Part shown: positions 26,044 to 34,009 of the stretch, one piece after another
Layout of the letters: each line of letters opens with the position of its first letter
Position numbering within the stretch: position 1 is the stretch's first letter
Assembly (NCBI GenBank): GCA_019359375.1
Contig: JAHHHL010000001.1
Location: forward strand, 281,971 to 345,970
Direction: 5' to 3'
Length of the DNA: 64,000 bases
From: Lyngbya sp. HA4199-MV5
Lineage (GTDB): Bacteria; Cyanobacteriota; Cyanobacteriia; Leptolyngbyales; Leptolyngbyaceae
Notes under the pieces: generated by a model
Seen by the model: only the letters and a program-made list of their open reading frames with translations
Told to the model about the DNA's origin: nothing
The model's database searches: none
Translations under genes and position numbers: made by a program

Positions 26044-26347
26044 GTGCTTCTTGACAGCAACATCATTATTTACTCCGCACAACTAGAATATTCTCAATTG
26101 AGAAAATTGATTGCTGAACATTCACCTGTGGTATCAGCTCTCAGTTATCTTGAAGTATTGGGCTATCATCTTCTGACTGAGCAGCAGCGTCAGTATTTTG
26201 AGGAGTTTTTTCAGGTTGCTCAAGTTCTACCAATATCGCAGGATGTGTTAGCTCAAGCAGTGACTCTACGACAATAGAGACGAATGACTTTAGGCGATTC
26301 AATCATTGCAGGGGCTGCACTGGTACATGAATTAACGCTGATTACTA
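26044..26347 (+). pseudogene. Broken PIN-domain toxin (amber stop plus miniature-element insertion)
   Basis: The reading frame starts at GTG 26044 (LLDSNIIIYSAQ, first acidic residue D4, second E37 in YLEVLG) and is stopped by TAG at 26275-26277. The same frame then continues RRMTLGDSIIAGAALVHELT, the rest of the PIN core including the third acidic Asp (LGDSII), up to LIT, where the 125-bp element at 26348 interrupts it. Removing the element and one TA joins LIT to NEDLLYKRS, a plausible PIN C-terminus. Two independent lesions make a functional toxin unlikely. The TAG could be read through or be a sequencing error, but the insertion stands. Confidence 0.85.
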
Positions 26348-26472
26348 GGGGCTGTCATCAATTACAACTACACATTATTTGCAGCAAGGGTTCCAGCCCC
26401 TAGCCTCGTGTGTTGGGGCGGGCGCAATTGTGCTGATACTGCAAGGTTTTGGAGCTAATTGATGACACGCCC
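26348..26472 (+). mobile_element. 125-bp miniature inverted-repeat element, copy A
   Basis: Flanked on both sides by TA (26346-26347 and 26473-26474). Left end GGGGCTGTCATCAATTA and right end TAATTGATGACACGCCC form imperfect terminal inverted repeats of about 17 bases. No coding capacity. Same length and sequence as copies at 35360 and 38978. The TA duplication suggests mobilisation by a Tc1/IS630-type transposase located elsewhere. Confidence 0.9.
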
Positions 26473-26513
26473 TAACGAAGATCTCCTTTATAAAAGAAGT
26501 ATGGGTTACTTGC

Positions 26514-26792
26514 CTATAGACCCGTGCTATTCAACATTCTCGTTACCGTGTCAATAAACTTTTCTCCCCAAAAAATTGACAGTAACCCACAAGATATAAT
26601 TGACACGAATGCGACACCTACTTGAACTAGCCCGAAGTTATTCAATTCTCCATATGTAACGGGGATAAGCAGTACAAGAATGCCAAGTACAGCACCACCA
26701 AGAAAGCGATAGATAGCTTTAGTCAGTGAACGCTGGTTAGAATTAGTATTGTCAGCGGTCATAAGGGGGTCATTTTTCTGTTCAGTAGTCAT
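26514..26792 (-). CDS. Small membrane protein of unknown function
   Basis: 92 residues. A polar, Asn/Thr-rich N-terminus (1-24) is followed by two hydrophobic helices (about 31-46, GGAVLGILVLLIPVTYG, and 54-73, VQVGVAFVSIISCGLLSIF) and a short C-terminal tail (EKFIDTVTRMLNSTG). It should be an integral membrane protein with both ends on the same side. I do not recognise the family. It is A/T-rich compared with neighbours and ends 40 bases from miniature element copy A. Confidence 0.6.
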   Translation of the reverse strand: MTTEQKNDPLMTADNTNSNQRSLTKAIYRFLGGAVLGILVLLIPVTYGELNNFGLVQVGVAFVSIISCGLLSIFWGEKFIDTVTRMLNSTGL

Positions 26793-26950
26793 GTCAACAC
26801 ATTCCTGGTTTGGGGCGGATACTCCGATTATACAAGACTCATTTTGCCCCTGAAAAAGCTGACATACTCCCGACTCTGCCTGGATTTCAAGAATCTCCCA
26901 ATGATAGCTCAGGGAATCTAATGTCCCCCTGGCAAGCTAACAAACAGGCG

Positions 26951-26980
26951 TAGGGCGGGTTGCTAAGCAACGCACCCTGC
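26951..26980. repeat. Inverted repeat around GTTGCTAAGCAAC
   Basis: GGGTTGCTAAGCAACGCACCC, read with its flanks TAGGGC and CTGC, forms a hairpin of the kind dispersed in cyanobacterial intergenic DNA (CGTTGC/GCAACG family). It lies in the ~290-bp gap between two minus-strand genes. That gap also has two HIP1 sites and no reading frame I would defend. Confidence 0.6.
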
Positions 26981-27086
26981 AAAATCGGCGATCGCCCGCT
27001 GAACAATACAGTTAGCGATCGCTGAGGCAACGGCGGTGAGAAAACAAGAAGTTGTTGGGTTTCGTTTCTCAACCTAACCTACAAAA

Positions 27087-27677
27087 TCAGCGATCGTACT
27101 GGACAAACTCAGCCCATACCCAACCAGATTTTCCATTTTGAGTTGTGATTTGTTGCCATTTAGTATCACTACTGAGTTCTCCCAAGGTTACATAAGTGCC
27201 ATTTTGTAACCTGCCGATTATTTCGCCATTTGGAGTGGCACGCAGGTTGACTATATTCTCACCAGGAAGTCTTATTTGAATTACTCCGAATCTGCTTTGA
27301 TCTCGCTCTACAAAAGCATCGCTTCCAAGTGTAGGAGGGGAAACTACAGCTTCAGGGCTTTGAGAAAGAACTGCAAGGTTCATGATTACTTGCCTTCCCT
27401 CGCGAAGGGCTGTCTGAACCTCTTGATCCAATCCTTTGTACTTCGATATAACTATGTCTACGGTTTCAACATACTTTTCTACTTTATTAAGCCCTACCTC
27501 GACCTGAAAAACATTTAGAATGTTGTCATAGTCTTTGATTGATGTTTTAAGTTTCGATGAAACACCCTCAGCGATTGCTATTTTCTCTGAAAAAGTTTTC
27601 TTCTTGGCACTGATATTACGTAGGGAGCCTTCTCTAAGTAAAGATTCAGAGTTTTGGTTAGCTCTAGTTTCAAGCAT
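27087..27677 (-). CDS. SH3-domain protein, possibly the 3' part of a frameshifted lipoprotein gene
   Basis: 196 residues. Residues 1-110 are helical and charged (likely coiled coil, e.g. GLNKVEKYVETVDIVISKYK). Residues ~130-195 are a bacterial SH3 domain: NLRATPNGEIIGRLQNGTYV and KSGWVWAEFVQ. Bacterial SH3 domains bind cell-wall or other extracytoplasmic ligands, but this product has no signal peptide of its own. Its ATG overlaps the stop codon of the upstream lipoprotein gene (TAATG) after a run of seven T. A single extra T would fuse the two into one ~320-residue lipoprotein with coiled coil and SH3 domain, which would explain the missing export signal. Confidence 0.7.
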   Translation of the reverse strand: MLETRANQNSESLLREGSLRNISAKKKTFSEKIAIAEGVSSKLKTSIKDYDNILNVFQVEVGLNKVEKYVETVDIVISKYKGLDQEVQTALREGRQVIMNLAVLSQSPEAVVSPPTLGSDAFVERDQSRFGVIQIRLPGENIVNLRATPNGEIIGRLQNGTYVTLGELSSDTKWQQITTQNGKSGWVWAEFVQYDR

Positions 27678-28045
27678 TAAAAAAAGTTGTTTGCAGCTAC
27701 ATTAGTGTTATCGATTGAATTATCCAATTCCTTATGCTTCGCTAACAATTCCAAATGCCGAGCTTCCATTTTTACAATAGTCTCATTAGAGAATTTGCTG
27801 CTAGTCCTAAAACCTTGACTACTAATATCTGTTCTTAGTACTTCATAAGAAGCATTCACTAAATTAGAAGTTATGTACAACGCTTTCTCAGCAGTGTCAA
27901 TCAAGGATACAACCGCCTTAGCTTGACTAGCTATTCTTGATAAATTTATTACAGGAGCAGCACAGCTTACTGTTATGACGAAAAAAAGAGATAGACAAAA
28001 CAATGGAGCTATAGTTTTTCGACATTTGGCATTGAACTTAATCAT
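27677..28045 (-). CDS. Putative lipoprotein, 5' part of a possible frameshifted gene
   Basis: 122 residues from the ATG (28043-28045); a TTG ten codons upstream is less likely. N-terminus MIKFNAKCRKT is basic and followed by a hydrophobic core and TVSC, a plausible lipobox with lipidated Cys near residue 28. The mature part is helical (SLIDTAEKALYITSNLVNAS, then KMEARHLELLAKHKELDNSI) and ends in NNFF at a seven-T run, with the stop overlapping the start of the SH3 gene. See the entry at 27087 for the fusion alternative. Family not recognised. Confidence 0.65.
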   Translation of the reverse strand: MIKFNAKCRKTIAPLFCLSLFFVITVSCAAPVINLSRIASQAKAVVSLIDTAEKALYITSNLVNASYEVLRTDISSQGFRTSSKFSNETIVKMEARHLELLAKHKELDNSIDNTNVAANNFF

Positions 28046-28120
28046 ACAAAAACTACTTTTTGCCTTAAGTCTCAATAAAAATTTACAGCCTGATCGAGGT
28101 AATTAGAAAGCGGCTTGTCT

Positions 28121-28150
28121 GCATATTAACCTCTTATAAAGGTAATATGC
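28121..28150. other. Hairpin upstream of the lipoprotein gene
   Basis: GCATATTAACCT and AGGTAATATGC (one bulged base) flank a short A/T loop, followed on the plus strand by A/T-rich sequence with a T6 run. It lies ~75 bases 5' of the lipoprotein start, within a ~465-bp gap (28046-28511) where I see no convincing gene. It could be a leader hairpin or an operator. Confidence 0.35.
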
Positions 28151-28511
28151 AAATTTTAGACTATTTTTTGGGGCGGTGAGGTCTTTACTTGGTCTCACAC
28201 CTGTTAACGGCTTGTAGTTAATCAACCTCTCCTCACAACTCAACCAGGCGATCGCAGCCTAAAATCTTTTGCAACCTACACCCATTTCTCGATCTTCGAT
28301 GAGCACTTGTTGCTTTTGGGTTTGCGTTTCTTGAGCCGAATGGGTTGTTCCTTGAGTATTCTTGCCTTTCACCCTCGATCGTCTTCGCATGGCGACACAA
28401 AATTATGTGTTTCAAACCCAAAAGGATCGAGTAAAGTTGACCAGAGTTCAGCGCATGTTCCCTTCAAGCTCAACTGCTATCAGGCTTTGAGCCGTTTCTT
28501 GGTTGCGTTGA

Positions 28512-30797
28512 ATGGCTCTGTGGCAGATCAACCTGCTGTGGTCTGCACTTTTATTTCTGGCGATCGCTCCTCTCATGACTGCTCCTGTAATGCACTACTT
28601 CGTCACCAACCCTGTGTCTAAGCGGCAAAGTTCACGCATCTGGCTGTTGCTGCTGGCTGGATGTACTATGCTGACCGTGCTCGATCGTGGGCAATCAGCA
28701 GCCGTTGCTCAAACGGTTTCTGCCGCTGACTTTGCAACACCGAATCTTGCGTCTCCCATTGCGGCGGCACCCATCCAACAAAGCAGTATGACTCAAACTG
28801 TTCTGCTGGTTGATTCTACGACGGGCAATGATGCTACAGCGGATGGGAGCGATCGCGCCCCGTTTAAGACGATTACCCAGGCGTTGCAGGTGGCTCAGGC
28901 AGGGACGATCGTGCTGTTGTCGCCAGGGACGTATAGCCAGGAGACGGGTGAACGATTGCCGCTGCGCCTCAAGCCGGATGTGACGGTGCAGGGTAATCCG
29001 GAAACGCGGGGTCAGGGCATTGTCATTCAGGGGAGTGGGTTCATTCTGAGTCCAGCCTTTGCGCGGCAGAAGGTGACGATCGTCGGAGCCGATCGCGCCA
29101 TTCTCTCTGGGGTGACGGTGAAGAATCCCGATCCGCAGGGCTACGGCGTGTGGATTGAGTCCACCAATCCCGCTATTCTGGACAGTACGTTTACTGAAAG
29201 TGGGCACGATGGCATCTCCGTCATGGGCAACGGTGCGCCGCTGATTCGCAACAACTATTTCTACCAGAACGGGGCGAATGGCATCACGATTTACGGCACG
29301 TCCCAGTCCGAGGTGCGGGAGAATATCTTTGAGCAGACGGGGTTTGCCATCAACGTGAACCAGAAGGCAACGCCGCTGCTGGTCGGCAATCGCATCACCC
29401 AAAATAAAGACGGCATTGTGGTGCAGGCAAGCGCACAGCCGATTTTGCAAGGCAATTCGGTAGAGGGAAACCAGCGGGATGGGTTGGTGGCGATCGGTCG
29501 GGCGCGTCCCAATTTGGGCACGGCTGCTGCACCAGGGGCAAACTCCTTTCGCAACAACGGTCAGTTTGATGTGAATGTGAAAGGGTCAAGCCAGCAAATT
29601 CCAGCGTTTGGCAATGATCTGGAGAAAACCAGCGGCACGCTCGACTTAGCAGGCACCAGTCTGGGAGCGGCATCACCCGGTGCTGCTACGCTGTGGTCTG
29701 CTACAAACCCATCTTCTGGGAGCAGTCGGCTAGTGGCGCTCTCGGCAGGACAGCGATCGCCCACCAGTGCCGAAAAATCGACTTCCGAAAGCAAGACCCT
29801 TCCAGTCCGCGCCCAGAAGCTATCCACGCCCACCACGATCGCGTCCACCAGTCAGACCATTCCGTTTGGGCAACGCTTAGAAGACGACCGGCTGGATGGA
29901 AGCAGTTCTACCCCTCAACCATTGCAACCGACAGCGGACAGCGGCTCAGCCCCCAGTGGCATCTCAGCGTCAGCCTTTCCAGTGCCTGCGGCTCAGCCAT
30001 CGGTGTCATCCAATCGCCCGATCGTGCCTGTTGTTGCAGTGGCGGCTCCCGTCAGTCCCGTCGCATCCGATCCTGGGTTTCCAGTGCCAGCCGCGCTGTC
30101 TGGGATCTCACCGAAGCCTGCACCCCGTCCTGTTCAGGTTGTGAGAGTTGCTGCTGCACCACCCACACCGTTGCTACGATCGCCCCAGCCCGTTGCGCCC
30201 TCATTCACTGCGACGTTGCCAGTCGTGGCGACACCGCGCTTGAGCAGACCATTAACCCGTCTGCCTGTTGCTTTCAATCGCGCCTCTACTGCCAATCTGA
30301 ATGCCAGTCTCAATAATGCGAATCTCAATCAGCCTGCACCGCTGCCAGCCCTGGTGCCTCTGCCTGTGAAACGCTCCGGTTCAGTAGACATTCCAGTGCC
30401 TGAGCCAGAACGGCGATCGACCCCCATCCGTCCAGTGGCAATGACGACCGTTGCCAGCACTCAAGCAACGCCATTCCGGGCTGTGCCGTTTACACAAGCT
30501 GGGTTGCTGCCTGTACCTGGTCCAAATGCCCCGATCGGCAATGTGGGCGGCGCATCAATGGTCTATCGCACGAGCAGTACAAGTACCGGGCTGAAGTTGC
30601 CGTACCGGGTGGTGGTGGATGCGGACGATCGTCAGCAGGCACAGCTACAAACCGCGTTCCCTAATGCGTTTCGGACATCCATTAAGGGACGATCGCTCAT
30701 CCAGGTGGGTGCGTTTGGCGATCGTGATAAAGCCGACCAGTTAATGCAAACGCTAAGCAGTCAGGGGATTCAGGCGAGGATGGAGATGGGGGAGTAG
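28512..30797 (+). CDS. DUF1565 beta-helix protein with C-terminal SPOR-like domain
   Basis: 761 residues. Two hydrophobic segments near the N-terminus (residues ~5-25 and ~42-58, WLLLLAGCTMLTVL) suggest an anchor or export signal. Residues ~100-385 are a right-handed parallel beta-helix: GSDRAPFKTITQALQVAQAG is the DUF1565 start, and repeated strands follow (NPAILDSTFTESGHDGISVM, NNYFYQNGANGITIYGTSQS). Residues ~400-680 are a Pro/Ala/Ser-rich linker. The last ~60 residues (RSLIQVGAFGDRDKADQLMQ, LSSQGIQARM) are SPOR-like, a fold that binds denuded peptidoglycan. Beta-helices usually bind or modify carbohydrate; a surface protein held at the wall is a reasonable inference. Confidence 0.85.
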   Translation: MALWQINLLWSALLFLAIAPLMTAPVMHYFVTNPVSKRQSSRIWLLLLAGCTMLTVLDRGQSAAVAQTVSAADFATPNLASPIAAAPIQQSSMTQTVLLVDSTTGNDATADGSDRAPFKTITQALQVAQAGTIVLLSPGTYSQETGERLPLRLKPDVTVQGNPETRGQGIVIQGSGFILSPAFARQKVTIVGADRAILSGVTVKNPDPQGYGVWIESTNPAILDSTFTESGHDGISVMGNGAPLIRNNYFYQNGANGITIYGTSQSEVRENIFEQTGFAINVNQKATPLLVGNRITQNKDGIVVQASAQPILQGNSVEGNQRDGLVAIGRARPNLGTAAAPGANSFRNNGQFDVNVKGSSQQIPAFGNDLEKTSGTLDLAGTSLGAASPGAATLWSATNPSSGSSRLVALSAGQRSPTSAEKSTSESKTLPVRAQKLSTPTTIASTSQTIPFGQRLEDDRLDGSSSTPQPLQPTADSGSAPSGISASAFPVPAAQPSVSSNRPIVPVVAVAAPVSPVASDPGFPVPAALSGISPKPAPRPVQVVRVAAAPPTPLLRSPQPVAPSFTATLPVVATPRLSRPLTRLPVAFNRASTANLNASLNNANLNQPAPLPALVPLPVKRSGSVDIPVPEPERRSTPIRPVAMTTVASTQATPFRAVPFTQAGLLPVPGPNAPIGNVGGASMVYRTSSTSTGLKLPYRVVVDADDRQQAQLQTAFPNAFRTSIKGRSLIQVGAFGDRDKADQLMQTLSSQGIQARMEMGE

Positions 30798-30799
30798 GG

Positions 30800-30960
30800 T
30801 TGAGGAGCGGGGTGTAGGGTGTGGGGTGTGGGGTGTAGGGTATGGGATAAAGGATGAAAGACTGATAGCTGATAGCTGATAGCTAAGCAGAAGGCTAAAG
30901 ACTAAAAAGCTGACCGCTGACTCCTGCTAACAACTAAAAACTAACCACTAAAAACTTAAC
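30800..30960. repeat. STRR minisatellite array
   Basis: Tandem GTGTAGGGTGTGGGGTGTGG, then CTGATAG repeated three times and CTAAAAACTAAC-type motifs. It fills the gap between the convergent DUF1565 and isochorismatase genes. Confidence 0.85.
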
Positions 30961-30966
30961 AACTAC

Positions 30967-31998
30967 TTAGACGATCGGTAGGGTTTCTGTTGACTGGATG
31001 AGATGCATTCCGGCATCGGCAAAGCGTTGGCAGGTTGCGTTTGCCTGGTCGGTGAAGTCTACGATGCCGGGAACGACGACGGGAGAGGTGCAGTCTTCAA
31101 GCAGGTAGACTTTCTTTGCCAGGGCAGGATCGGTTGCCTGAATTTCGGTGAGCAGGTCATCGATCGTCCAGGCGACACAGTGGCTCTTTGCCTGCCCTGC
31201 GATGATGACGGCATCGAAGTCCAGCAGGGTTTGGATGAGGGAAGCGTTCTTTTGGGCGATCGCGTCTCCATCGGCACCGTCCATGACTTCGGGACGCAGC
31301 ACGGAGTAGTTTTCTGTTAGCGGATTGCTGCCCTTGAGTTCAAAATGGGTTTGACTGCTGCGGGCGATGGTGTGGAAGAAACAGGCTTCCTCAACGGCAG
31401 AAACGAGCGCATGACCGATGCCGCCCAGCATGGAGTGGTAGGGCCAAACGGTGAGGGGATATTTGCCGTTGTCGCTGAGGCGCTTCGTGTAGTGGAGGGC
31501 AAAGGCTTGCAGTTTGGCGACATCACTATGAGCAAGGCTATGGGCGATCGCCGGATTGACCTTCCACGTACCGTCTTTCACCTCATCAAACGCAATCATC
31601 GTCATGGGTGGTGGGTTTTTCCCTGCCTCATCCACCCAAAAGATGGGATGGAAGATTTGTGTGGCCGTGTGCGTATCCATTGTGGGCACGATCGCCGTCA
31701 GCACGCCCAGGTTGCGGTAGATGAATTCACACAGCCGTACGTTGTCTGTAACGGCACCCATGCCCGATCGTCCACCTACAAACAATTCAAAATCGGGAAT
31801 GCAGAAGGTGTTTTGAGCATCAATGATCAGCAAGCAAACGCGGGTTTGATCCTTGGCGGCTGGTTGCAACTGGTGGTGTGCTGCCCACTCGATCGCTTGT
31901 GTGGCGCGATCGCCGTAGGGCACTCGCCATACTTTACCCACACGCGCGGCATCAAAAAAGGTGGGAATCGGAAGCTGCGTTGTTGTATGTGTCGCCAT
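30967..31998 (-). CDS. Isochorismatase-family cysteine hydrolase
   Basis: 343 residues, larger than the ~200 of a typical nicotinamidase. Family features: catalytic Asp in LLIDAQNTFC (residues ~56-65), a metal/substrate loop with VPTMDTHTATQIFHP (~106-120), a Lys-containing stretch, and the catalytic Cys in AGQAKSHCVAWTIDDL (~268-283). It could hydrolyse an amide such as nicotinamide or a related compound, but the substrate cannot be deduced. The D-x-H metal-site pattern is consistent with nicotinamidase-type members. Single gene on the minus strand, flanked by an STRR array. Confidence 0.82.
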   Translation of the reverse strand: MATHTTTQLPIPTFFDAARVGKVWRVPYGDRATQAIEWAAHHQLQPAAKDQTRVCLLIIDAQNTFCIPDFELFVGGRSGMGAVTDNVRLCEFIYRNLGVLTAIVPTMDTHTATQIFHPIFWVDEAGKNPPPMTMIAFDEVKDGTWKVNPAIAHSLAHSDVAKLQAFALHYTKRLSDNGKYPLTVWPYHSMLGGIGHALVSAVEEACFFHTIARSSQTHFELKGSNPLTENYSVLRPEVMDGADGDAIAQKNASLIQTLLDFDAVIIAGQAKSHCVAWTIDDLLTEIQATDPALAKKVYLLEDCTSPVVVPGIVDFTDQANATCQRFADAGMHLIQSTETLPIV

Positions 31999-32283
31999 CC
32001 CCTCTACCTCTCTGCGCGTCTGTTCAATTTCAACCCATCTACAACTACTTATACTCCATCTGCCAAAGCAGGTTGGCTTGGGTCAGATGGCTGGGCTATC
32101 TTTCTACTGCTCAACCATCCTTTAAAGCACCCTTCTACAGAGTAAGGTTAAAACCTCTGCGTCACTTACAGCGGTTCTTAGTCGAGTTAGCCACAGTCTT
32201 CAAGACGGGTATGGGGTGTAAGGTGTAGGGTGAGGTGATGAAAATGAACGTGGCTGTAAGCAGTGGTGTTGAGGCTTGAGATT

Positions 32284-33573
32284 ATGCAGGAGAAGCTTCG
32301 ACCAGTCGATGCCCGTCGCTCAAACCTCTGGCTCTTACTGCCTCCCTGGGCGTTTGCACTGGTTATAGGACTGTTGAGCCGTCTTGTGATTCTCGTCAGC
32401 ATGTTGCTGGTTGCACCGATCGCCTCTAAGCCTGAAAACCCTCAACGGGCGATCGGCGCTTGGCAGGCTCTGGTGGGATGGGATAGCGTTCACTACCTGG
32501 GCATTGCCACGACAGGTTATGAGTACGCAGCAGATGGCATTGGTCATAATGTAGCCTTTTTTCCTATGCTGCCGCTGTTGATCAAAGCAGGCATGACGTT
32601 AGGGTTGCCTCCCGCATTAGCAGGGGCACTCGCGAACAATGCCGCTTTTCTCGGAGCTTTAATGATTTTGGCGGGTTGGATGACCGATCGCTATGGTCAA
32701 ACAGTGGCGCGATGGTCAGTTGCAGCGCTTGCCTGGTGCCCATTTTCGCTTTTTGGCACGGTGGTTTATACCGAAGGCATCTTTCTACTCTTCAGTACAG
32801 CCGCGCTACGAGCGTTTGATCGGCGGCAACACTTTCAAGCCGCGATTTGGGGGTGTCTTGCCAGCGCAACCCGCCTGCCCGGTTTAACGATAGCGATCGC
32901 TTTTTGCCTCACCGCCTGGAAAGAGCGGCGATCGTGGTCGGCGTATCTTGCTGCGATCACATCAACAGGAGGCGTATTGCTCTTTAGCCTGTTTTGCTGG
33001 GTGCAGTTTCACGAACCGCTGGCGTTTTTGTGGGTACAGAAGGCATGGCACCCATTAGGATTAGCCTACGGGGAAGGGTGGTTAAAATCGCTGGTGCAAA
33101 TTACGCTCGGTCCCGCCACCTGGAACAAAGGACGGCTGGTTGATCCACTGCACCCGATCGCGTTTGTCGCGCTTTGCGGTTTAGGCGGGTTGCTGTGGCG
33201 CTTTCGCACGCGCTTAGGCAAAGAGATCGTTTACTACGGAGCTTGCGCGATCGGACTATTGCTGTGGTTATTAGCCGGGTCGCCACTGGTTAATGCGGTG
33301 ATGGTCTGGGGAGGCGTTTACGTGCTCTGGCGGTTTCGCCGCACATTGCCACCCGTTGCGATCGCTTACGGATGCTTGAGCCTGATCTTAATTTTGAGTT
33401 CGGGCAGGACGATTTCAGCCGAGCGTCATACCTACGGGGTTGTTTCAGTGGCGATCGCGTTCGGTCTCTTGTTGTCGGGCTACCCCCGTTGGGGCTTCGC
33501 CACCCTGGGCTTTTTTGCCGTGCTGCTGGTCAGTCTTTCGCTTCGCTTTGCACAGCAATTGTGGGCGGGATAA
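32284..33573 (+). CDS. PIG-V-like membrane mannosyltransferase
   Basis: 429 residues from the ATG at 32284 (a GTG at 32263 would add seven). About ten transmembrane helices. The first periplasmic loop carries GWDSVHYLGIATTGY, the WDS/T-H-Y-x-x-IA motif of the PIG-V family with its catalytic Asp, then HNVAFFPMLPLL. Such GT-C enzymes use a polyprenyl-phosphate sugar donor to mannosylate lipids, glycans or proteins on the outer face of the membrane. The acceptor is unknown. It may work with exopolysaccharide or S-layer glycosylation; no partner is adjacent. Confidence 0.85.
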   Translation: MQEKLRPVDARRSNLWLLLPPWAFALVIGLLSRLVILVSMLLVAPIASKPENPQRAIGAWQALVGWDSVHYLGIATTGYEYAADGIGHNVAFFPMLPLLIKAGMTLGLPPALAGALANNAAFLGALMILAGWMTDRYGQTVARWSVAALAWCPFSLFGTVVYTEGIFLLFSTAALRAFDRRQHFQAAIWGCLASATRLPGLTIAIAFCLTAWKERRSWSAYLAAITSTGGVLLFSLFCWVQFHEPLAFLWVQKAWHPLGLAYGEGWLKSLVQITLGPATWNKGRLVDPLHPIAFVALCGLGGLLWRFRTRLGKEIVYYGACAIGLLLWLLAGSPLVNAVMVWGGVYVLWRFRRTLPPVAIAYGCLSLILILSSGRTISAERHTYGVVSVAIAFGLLLSGYPRWGFATLGFFAVLLVSLSLRFAQQLWAG

Positions 33574-33574
33574 G

Positions 33575-33620
33575 GGGGAAGGGGAAAGGGTGTAGGGTGT
33601 GGGGTGTGGGGTGTGGTGAA
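33575..33620. repeat. Short STRR array
   Basis: GGGGGAAGGGGAAAGGGTGT followed by GTGTGGG repeats directly after the stop codon of the mannosyltransferase gene. Confidence 0.75.
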
Positions 33621-33714
33621 TCCAAATGAAAAACGCGTAAGCGGGCGATCGTGCCGCTACGTGCAATCCCCTAAGTCTCCAGCGTTCCAGGTTGAGTAAA
33701 TGCCGTAGTCCTAC

Positions 33715-33740
33715 AAAAAAAAGGGAGCAAAACTGCCCCC
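33715..33740 (-). terminator. Rho-independent terminator of the small gene at 33742
   Basis: On the minus strand a six-pair stem GGGGGC / GCTCCC with loop AGTTTT is followed by eight T. It starts two bases after the stop codon. Confidence 0.8.
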
Positions 33741-33741
33741 T

Positions 33742-33918
33742 TCAGCCTCTCATGATAAACGAAAACTCTTCTACAGAGCCGTAGCTACGATTCGGCAACC
33801 ACACTGAATCTTGAGTTTCAGTAGACCTACGGTCTGTTTGAATGACTTTCTTACGCTTAGTGTAAACCCTGAGAGTCCCTTCTCGGTAAAGTCGCGGTGT
33901 AATCTCACCGAGATGCAT
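33742..33918 (-). CDS. Small conserved-looking protein, function unknown
   Basis: 58 residues from the ATG at 33916-33918. The sequence is basic in the middle (YTKRKKVIQTDRR) and has VWLPNRSYGSVEEFSF near the end. The frame stays open upstream for 19 more codons, but the shorter start gives a compact protein. A strong terminator right behind it supports that this is a real transcription unit. Family not identified. Confidence 0.55.
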   Translation of the reverse strand: MHLGEITPRLYREGTLRVYTKRKKVIQTDRRSTETQDSVWLPNRSYGSVEEFSFIMRG

Positions 33919-34009
33919 CAAGCTTAGATGAAGTTCGACCGCGCAAACTCCGTACATCACGCAATGAGCAAGCATTGGATGCTGAAGAACGCTCTAGCGA
34001 TGCAGCGAC

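Noticed and set aside
28307..28621. Plus-strand frame of 104 codons overlapping the DUF1565 gene start
   Set aside because: Different frame from the DUF1565 gene, Ser/His-rich shadow-like composition and no ribosome binding site.
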